Below are positions 30,896 through 35,377 of a DNA stretch of 35,377 nucleotides, piece by piece (the first letter of the stretch is position 1; every line of letters starts with the position of its first letter). Below the pieces are notes generated by a model. The model saw only the letters and a program-made list of their open reading frames with translations, was not told the origin of the DNA and did not search any database. Location of the stretch: the NCBI GenBank assembly GCA_900550825.1, contig URTZ01000002.1, positions 1-35,377 of the forward strand, read 5' to 3'. The stretch is from an uncultured Collinsella sp. (lineage in GTDB: Bacteria; Actinomycetota; Coriobacteriia; Coriobacteriales; Coriobacteriaceae). The position numbers were made by a program, and so were the translations under genes.

Positions 30896-33709
30896 TTACC
30901 CCGTGTTCTGCAAACCTGCCGAGACGCCGGTCACAGTCGAAAGAATCAGGCTCATGTACTCGGCCTTCTTCTCCTCGGCCATCTCGTCCTGGTTCATACG
31001 CACCTCGCGAAGGGCGCGGACCTGGGCGATGGACAGGGCGTCGACGTAGGGGTTGCGCACGCGGACGGCGCAACCGAGCACGCGGCGGCGCTGCAGCGGC
31101 CACTCATCACCGACGATGGCAAGGACCCACTTACGGGTGAGCTGCATCTCGGTAAAGACCTTCTCGGACAGATCCTGGCGATCGCCCAGGTGCAGATACA
31201 TCTTGGCGATGCGCTGATCGGTCTTAGCGATCGACATCTCGATGTTGTCGATGAACGTGCGGAAGAACGGCCACTCCTGGTAGGCAGCCTTGAGCTGGTC
31301 AAGATCGCCAAGCTGCTCGCAGGCGGTGCCCAGACCGTACCAAGCGGCCAGGTTAATGCGCGCCTGGCTCCAGCTGAAGATCCACGGAATGGTACGCAGG
31401 TCGTCGAGCGACTTGGCGCCCAGACCGCGCTTGGCGGGACGCGAGCCGATCGGCAGCAGACCGACCTCGGTCAGCGGCGTCACGGTCGAGAACCACGGTG
31501 TAAAGTCCTCGGTGTTCAGCAGGTCCAGATAGCGCTCGTGGCTTGCGGCGTTGAGCTTCTCGGCCATATCCCAGAACTTCTGCGTGGTCTCGGTGTTGGT
31601 CTTCTCGACACTCGGGGCCGACTGCAAAAGCGTTGCGGCGGCAACGGACTCAACATGACGCTGAGCCAGCGTGCGGTTGCCGTAACGGGCAAAGATGACT
31701 TCGCCCTGCTCGGTAAGCTTAAAGAAGCAGTTGACCGAACCCTTGGGCTGCGCCAGCACGGCCTTGTTGGCCGGGCCGCCGCCACGGCCCACGGCACCGC
31801 CGCGACCGTGCATGAGCACCAGGTCGATATCGTTCTTCTCTGCCCACTTGGCGATGCGCTCCTGCGCGGAGTGCAGCGCGAGCATGGCCGTGGTAGGACC
31901 GGCATCCTTGGAAGAGTCGGAATAGCCCAGCATGACCTCCATGCGGCGGTTGGTCTGGGCAAGGCGCTTTTGCACCACGGGCAGCGTAAGCATCTGATCG
32001 AGCACGTCGACGCAGCCCTCGAGGTCCTCGAGCTGCTCGAACAACGGGATCACGTCGAGCTCGGGGACATCCTCCTCGTGTGCAAAGGACAGGTGCGCCA
32101 GCTCAAAGACGTCGGCCACATGCTGAGCGCTCTTGGTAAACGAGATGATGTAGCGGTGCGCCATCTTCTTGCCGTAGCGCTTTTGGATGGAGCCGATAGC
32201 GCGGAAGGTATCGATGACCTCGCGCGTCATGGGCTGCAGGTCGCCATGGATACCGTTCTCGTGGATATCCTTAAGGGCGCGGGCATGCACCACGGAGTGC
32301 TGACGGAACTCCATCTCGACCATATGGAAGCCGAAGGACTCGACCTGCCAGATGATGGTTTGGACCGGGCCGTAGGCAGCACGGACGGCACCGCAGGCGG
32401 CCAGCGAACGCTGGACGACGCGCAGGTCATCCAGGAACTCGTCGGCGCTGTGGTACATGGTGTCGGTGATACGACGGACGGTGGCGTTCAGGCGGTCGGC
32501 CATGACGAGCATGACGGCGCGATGCGGCTCGTGCTCGGAGATCAGCTCGGCGCGGGCCGTGTAACGAGGGCTCATCTCGACCTGATGGTTCCACAGGTTA
32601 ATGAGCTCGGCCGACGGCTTGCTGTAGGTAGCCTCGAGCGTGAGGTTGCGGCCGATGTGGCGGCACTTGTCCTCGAGCTTGAGCACCATGTGCGTAAAGT
32701 ACTTGGCGGCGACCTCACGGCTCACCTTGGCGGTGACGTTGGGGTTACCGTCGCGGTCGGAACCGATCCAGCTGCCGGGATGGAAGAACGCCGGGCACAG
32801 CGGCGGCACAGTACCGGCCTTGTCGCCCAGCACCCAATCGTCAAAACGACGATAGATAACGGGGATAACGTCGAACAGCGTGTTATCGAAGATGTCGATG
32901 ATGGTATCGGCTTCCTCGACCGGCGTGGGCTTCTTGAGCGCGATGGGACTCGTACGCACCAGGGCGTCGATCTCCTGCAGCATATGGCGCTCGTTCTCCA
33001 CCAGGTCGGAGCCGCCCAGACGCGGACGCTCCTCCAGCAGGTTGGAGATACGGCGGATCTTGCCCTCGACGGCCTTACGACGGGCCTCGGTGGGATGTGC
33101 GGTAAAGACAGGGTGGAACTCGAGCTTGTCGAGCAGCTCGTTGGCACCCTCGACACCCAGCTCATTCACCAGCTGGTGATAGGCAACGGTAAGCTCGTTG
33201 GCAGGATCGACCTCGGTATCGGTCGACGCACCGGCCTCGCGCTCGCGCAGCTGCGCCACACGGTAGTTCTCCTCCGACAGGTTTGCCAGATGGAAAAAGC
33301 TCGTAAAGGCGCGAACGATGACCTGCTGCTTATCGAGCGGCAGGCTGTCGATCAAATCGACGACCTCACGAAATGCCACGGCAGTGGGCTCGTCGGCGGT
33401 GGGCACGCCCTGCTCGTCGACGGCTTCGTCGGCAGCGCAGGTACCGGGGTTGCCGGCATTGACCACAATCTCGGCTGTCAAAATCTTGTCGAACAGGTCC
33501 GCGATCTCGGGATCATACTCGCTAAGCACACGGCGCTCCAGGCGCAAGAACAGCGCCAGATTGTCGCGCAGCTCCTCGGGGATCTCGATCTCGGCGAGAC
33601 GCTCCCTGGACTCGGCATTCGAGCCGATTCGGTTAACGAGGCGGTTGACCACGGCAGCGACGCGCGCCGCGGCTTCGGGTACAGACTGGTTGCTTAGGTT
33701 CTCAGCCAC
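30896..33709 (-). CDS. ppc: Phosphoenolpyruvate carboxylase
   Basis: A PEP carboxylase of about 937 residues that makes oxaloacetate from PEP and bicarbonate, feeding the reductive TCA branch and aspartate. Conserved blocks are FTAHPTEARRK with the catalytic His, GSDRDGNPNV, GYSDSSKDAG, LMHGRGGAVGRGGGP and the C-terminal LQNTG. Length is slightly above E. coli (883), with an acidic insertion near residues 95-115. I favour GTG 33709 because GGAGG is 4 nt before it; an ATG at 33721 has GGAGG only 1 nt away and would add four residues. A TATAAT lies upstream among inverted repeats, and hairpin copy 2 lies just downstream. Confidence 0.96.
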   Translation of the reverse strand: MAENLSNQSVPEAAARVAAVVNRLVNRIGSNAESRERLAEIEIPEELRDNLALFLRLERRVLSEYDPEIADLFDKILTAEIVVNAGNPGTCAADEAVDEQGVPTADEPTAVAFREVVDLIDSLPLDKQQVIVRAFTSFFHLANLSEENYRVAQLREREAGASTDTEVDPANELTVAYHQLVNELGVEGANELLDKLEFHPVFTAHPTEARRKAVEGKIRRISNLLEERPRLGGSDLVENERHMLQEIDALVRTSPIALKKPTPVEEADTIIDIFDNTLFDVIPVIYRRFDDWVLGDKAGTVPPLCPAFFHPGSWIGSDRDGNPNVTAKVSREVAAKYFTHMVLKLEDKCRHIGRNLTLEATYSKPSAELINLWNHQVEMSPRYTARAELISEHEPHRAVMLVMADRLNATVRRITDTMYHSADEFLDDLRVVQRSLAACGAVRAAYGPVQTIIWQVESFGFHMVEMEFRQHSVVHARALKDIHENGIHGDLQPMTREVIDTFRAIGSIQKRYGKKMAHRYIISFTKSAQHVADVFELAHLSFAHEEDVPELDVIPLFEQLEDLEGCVDVLDQMLTLPVVQKRLAQTNRRMEVMLGYSDSSKDAGPTTAMLALHSAQERIAKWAEKNDIDLVLMHGRGGAVGRGGGPANKAVLAQPKGSVNCFFKLTEQGEVIFARYGNRTLAQRHVESVAAATLLQSAPSVEKTNTETTQKFWDMAEKLNAASHERYLDLLNTEDFTPWFSTVTPLTEVGLLPIGSRPAKRGLGAKSLDDLRTIPWIFSWSQARINLAAWYGLGTACEQLGDLDQLKAAYQEWPFFRTFIDNIEMSIAKTDQRIAKMYLHLGDRQDLSEKVFTEMQLTRKWVLAIVGDEWPLQRRRVLGCAVRVRNPYVDALSIAQVRALREVRMNQDEMAEEKKAEYMSLILSTVTGVSAGLQNTG

Positions 33710-33753
33710 GTTTCCTCCCATTCCTCCTTCTATGCACGTAACATGCGGTATTC

Positions 33754-33855
33754 ATTATAGGCGCTTGAGAAATACTTTCGACACTGATTGCGCTTTACCA
33801 CACAAAAGTATTTTCTGCATTGCAAAGGTTTTTGCCCTAAATGGTCGTATTTCTC
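33754..33855 (-). promoter_or_regulatory. ppc promoter with repeated GAAATAC half-sites
   Basis: On the minus strand TATAAT (33754-33759) is a strong -10 about 45 nt before the ppc start. AAATACTTT (33770-33778) and its exact complement AAAGTATTT (33805-33813) form an inverted repeat, and a third half-site GTATTTCTC lies at 33847-33855. Half-site spacing is about 35-42 bp. The first overlaps the -35 region. A repressor or activator is implied but not identified. Confidence 0.5.
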
Positions 33856-33873
33856 GGTGGGCGGCATACGTAA

Positions 33874-33909
33874 ACGGGGGCATTCCGCATAAAAGCGAAA
33901 CACCCCCGT
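33874..33909 (-). terminator. Probable terminator of hisS
   Basis: ACGGGGG (33874-33880) pairs with CCCCCGT (33903-33909), and the stem can extend inward with G-U pairs (TTTCGC with GCGGAA). Only TTTA follows on the minus strand, so the T tract is weak. Confidence 0.6.
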
Positions 33910-33966
33910 AACAATCGCTCTCCATGAGCAGGGCACGTTAGCAGGCCCGAAGCTCAAAAAGATGCG

Positions 33967-35280
33967 CTACAGGCGCTCGCGAACCGCCTCGACGACGTTG
34001 TCCAGATCGGCGAGCACCTCGTCATGGCTCTGCATGTCGCGCACTTTGACCTTGCCGGCGGCAAGCTCGTCGCCGCCCAGGACCAAGATGAGCTTGGCGC
34101 CTACCTTATCGGCTTGCTTAAACTGGGCCTTGAGCGAACGACCCTGATAGTCGGCCTCGGTCACGATACCTGCGGCGCGAAGCTCCTGCGTAATGGCAAA
34201 GACGTTCTGACGCAGCTCCTTGCCGGCGTTGGCGACATAGACGCACGGGGCCTCATCGGCACCCAAATCGCTGCCAAAGGCCTGCAGGGCCAGCAGGGCG
34301 CGCTCAAAACCGACAGCAAAGCCGACGCCCGCCGTGGGCTTGCCACCCTCGAGCTCGACCAGGCCATCGTAGCGGCCGCCGCCGCCGATGGAGCCGACGC
34401 CGGCGCCAGGGGCCTCGACCTCAAAGACAGTACGGGTGTAGTAGTCCAGGCCGCGCACCAAGGTGGGATCCTCGACATACTCGATACCGGCGGCATCCAG
34501 ATAGCGCTTGACCTGCTCGTAGTGCTCGCGGCACTCATCGCACAGGTTGTCACCCATCAGCGGAGCCTCGGCCATGATCTCGCGGCAGTGGTCGTTCTTG
34601 CAGTCAAAGGCACGCAGCGGGTTGAGCTCGGCGCGCTCGCGGCACTCATCGCACATCTCGTCTGCGTGATCGAGGATAAACTGCTTGACTTGCTCGCGGT
34701 AAGCCGGACGGCACTGGGCGTCACCCATCGAGTTGATGAGCAGACGAAGCTTGGAAAGGTCGAAGCCCAGGCGCTTGTAGAACTCCATGAGCATGATGAT
34801 GCACTCGGCGTCTGCCGCCGGATCGGGAGCGCCGAGCCACTCGATGCCCACCTGGTGGAACTGGCGCAGGCGGCCCTTCTGGGGACGCTCGCCGCGGAAC
34901 ATGGCCTCGGCGTAGTACGCCTTAAACGGCGTGGAGCCCTGGGGCACCAGGTTGTTCTCGACGACGGCGCGCACCACGCCGGCCGTGCCCTCGGGGCGAA
35001 GTGCCAGGCGCTGCTTGGGCTTGAGTTTGGTGTCGGTGCCCTCGGTAAAGACGCGCTCCAGGTTGGCACCGCTGAACACGCGGAACATTTCCTTGCGCAC
35101 GACGTCGGTCGACTGGCCGATACCGTGGACAAACACGTCCACCTGCTCGATTGCGGGCGTCTCGATGGGTTTAAAACCAAACGGCTCGAACACGCCGGCC
35201 GCAATCTGCTGCATCTTTTGCCAGGCGCGCATCTCGGCGCCGATAAGGTCGCGGGTTCCCTCCGCCTTCTGTGCCTGCAT
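33967..35280 (-). CDS. hisS: Histidine-tRNA ligase
   Basis: A 437-residue class II HisRS. Motif 1 region reads KAEGTRDLIGAEM onward; motif 2 is seen at MFRGERPQKGRLRQFHQVGIE; the histidine-binding loops are LVRGLDYYTRTVFEV and GSIGGGGRYDGL. The C-terminal anticodon-binding domain starts near CVYVANAGKELR. A Cys-rich insertion (CDECRERAELNPLRAFDC, then LCDEC) is common in Gram-positive HisRS and may bind zinc. ATG 35280 with AAAGG 9 nt upstream is preferred to the TTG two codons earlier. It lies upstream of ppc with terminator and promoter between them. Confidence 0.97.
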   Translation of the reverse strand: MQAQKAEGTRDLIGAEMRAWQKMQQIAAGVFEPFGFKPIETPAIEQVDVFVHGIGQSTDVVRKEMFRVFSGANLERVFTEGTDTKLKPKQRLALRPEGTAGVVRAVVENNLVPQGSTPFKAYYAEAMFRGERPQKGRLRQFHQVGIEWLGAPDPAADAECIIMLMEFYKRLGFDLSKLRLLINSMGDAQCRPAYREQVKQFILDHADEMCDECRERAELNPLRAFDCKNDHCREIMAEAPLMGDNLCDECREHYEQVKRYLDAAGIEYVEDPTLVRGLDYYTRTVFEVEAPGAGVGSIGGGGRYDGLVELEGGKPTAGVGFAVGFERALLALQAFGSDLGADEAPCVYVANAGKELRQNVFAITQELRAAGIVTEADYQGRSLKAQFKQADKVGAKLILVLGGDELAAGKVKVRDMQSHDEVLADLDNVVEAVRERL

Positions 35281-35322
35281 GGGCAAACACCTTTCTTTTG
35301 TATCGCGTCATAGGTAACGGTC

Positions 35323-35328
35323 ATTATA
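35323..35328 (-). promoter_or_regulatory. -10 element of the hisS promoter
   Basis: A perfect TATAAT on the minus strand, 43 nt before the hisS ATG. No clear -35 lies 17 nt upstream, so the promoter is only partly supported. The remaining bases to the window edge show nothing recognisable. Confidence 0.5.
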
Positions 35329-35377
35329 CGGCACAAACACAAACAGCGGCGGCGCGTCTGACCGAACGAGGGTATGG

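Noticed and set aside
31190..33697. 835-residue open frame on the + strand opposite ppc
   Set aside because: Antisense shadow of the PEP carboxylase gene.

Overview
The window looks like chromosomal DNA of a gut member of the Coriobacteriia, most likely a Collinsella-type organism. This is inference from G+C-rich codon use, the gene set (kdp, feo, Ebg-type beta-galactosidase, PEP carboxylase, nickel-dependent lactate racemase), the gene order and the abundant intergenic palindromes. No rRNA, tRNA, CRISPR array or complete insertion sequence was seen.

Layout, left to right. (1) 1-1843: an AAA+ ATPase with a C-terminal winged-helix-like region, preceded by a 10-bp-phased AT-rich repeat and followed by degenerate palindromic repeats. 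(2) 1844-3793 (-): a flavin/Fe-S old-yellow-enzyme oxidoreductase. (3) 4042-12311: potassium scavenging. kdpFABC (-), including a 28-residue KdpF, is divergent from the sensor-regulator pair kdpDE (+), which overlap by 8 nt. (4) 12378-15802 (-): ferrous iron uptake (feoA-feoA-feoB and a FeoB-associated Cys-rich peptide) with iron-box-like palindromes. (5) 15896-17808 (-): an HPr-like protein carrying Asp at position 46, and an APC amino-acid permease. (6) 17962-22820: an ebgAC-type beta-galactosidase operon (-) divergent from a LacI regulator (+), with three CAACCGGTTG operators between them. (7) 23064-25743: aspS (-) and serB (+). (8) 25858-30476: lactate racemase locus, larB-larC-tetR (+) facing larA-larD (-). 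(9) 30896-35280 (-): ppc and hisS.

The genes fit an anaerobic fermenter that takes up K+ and Fe2+, hydrolyses lactose-like sugars, interconverts D- and L-lactate and makes oxaloacetate from PEP. LarE, the third enzyme of nickel-pincer cofactor synthesis, is not in the window, and LarC stops after its N-terminal part.

The most striking non-coding signal is a pair of 127-nt nested hairpins (28267-28393 and 30748-30874). Each has perfect 29-bp outer arms and a perfect 15-bp inner stem. The two copies differ at 11 paired positions, every one compensated on the opposite arm, while the unpaired core is almost invariant. They lie in the same orientation, each 22-25 nt beyond the stop codon of a minus-strand gene, and bracket larA-larD. 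Shorter hairpins with related ends occur elsewhere in the window and suggest a REP-like family.
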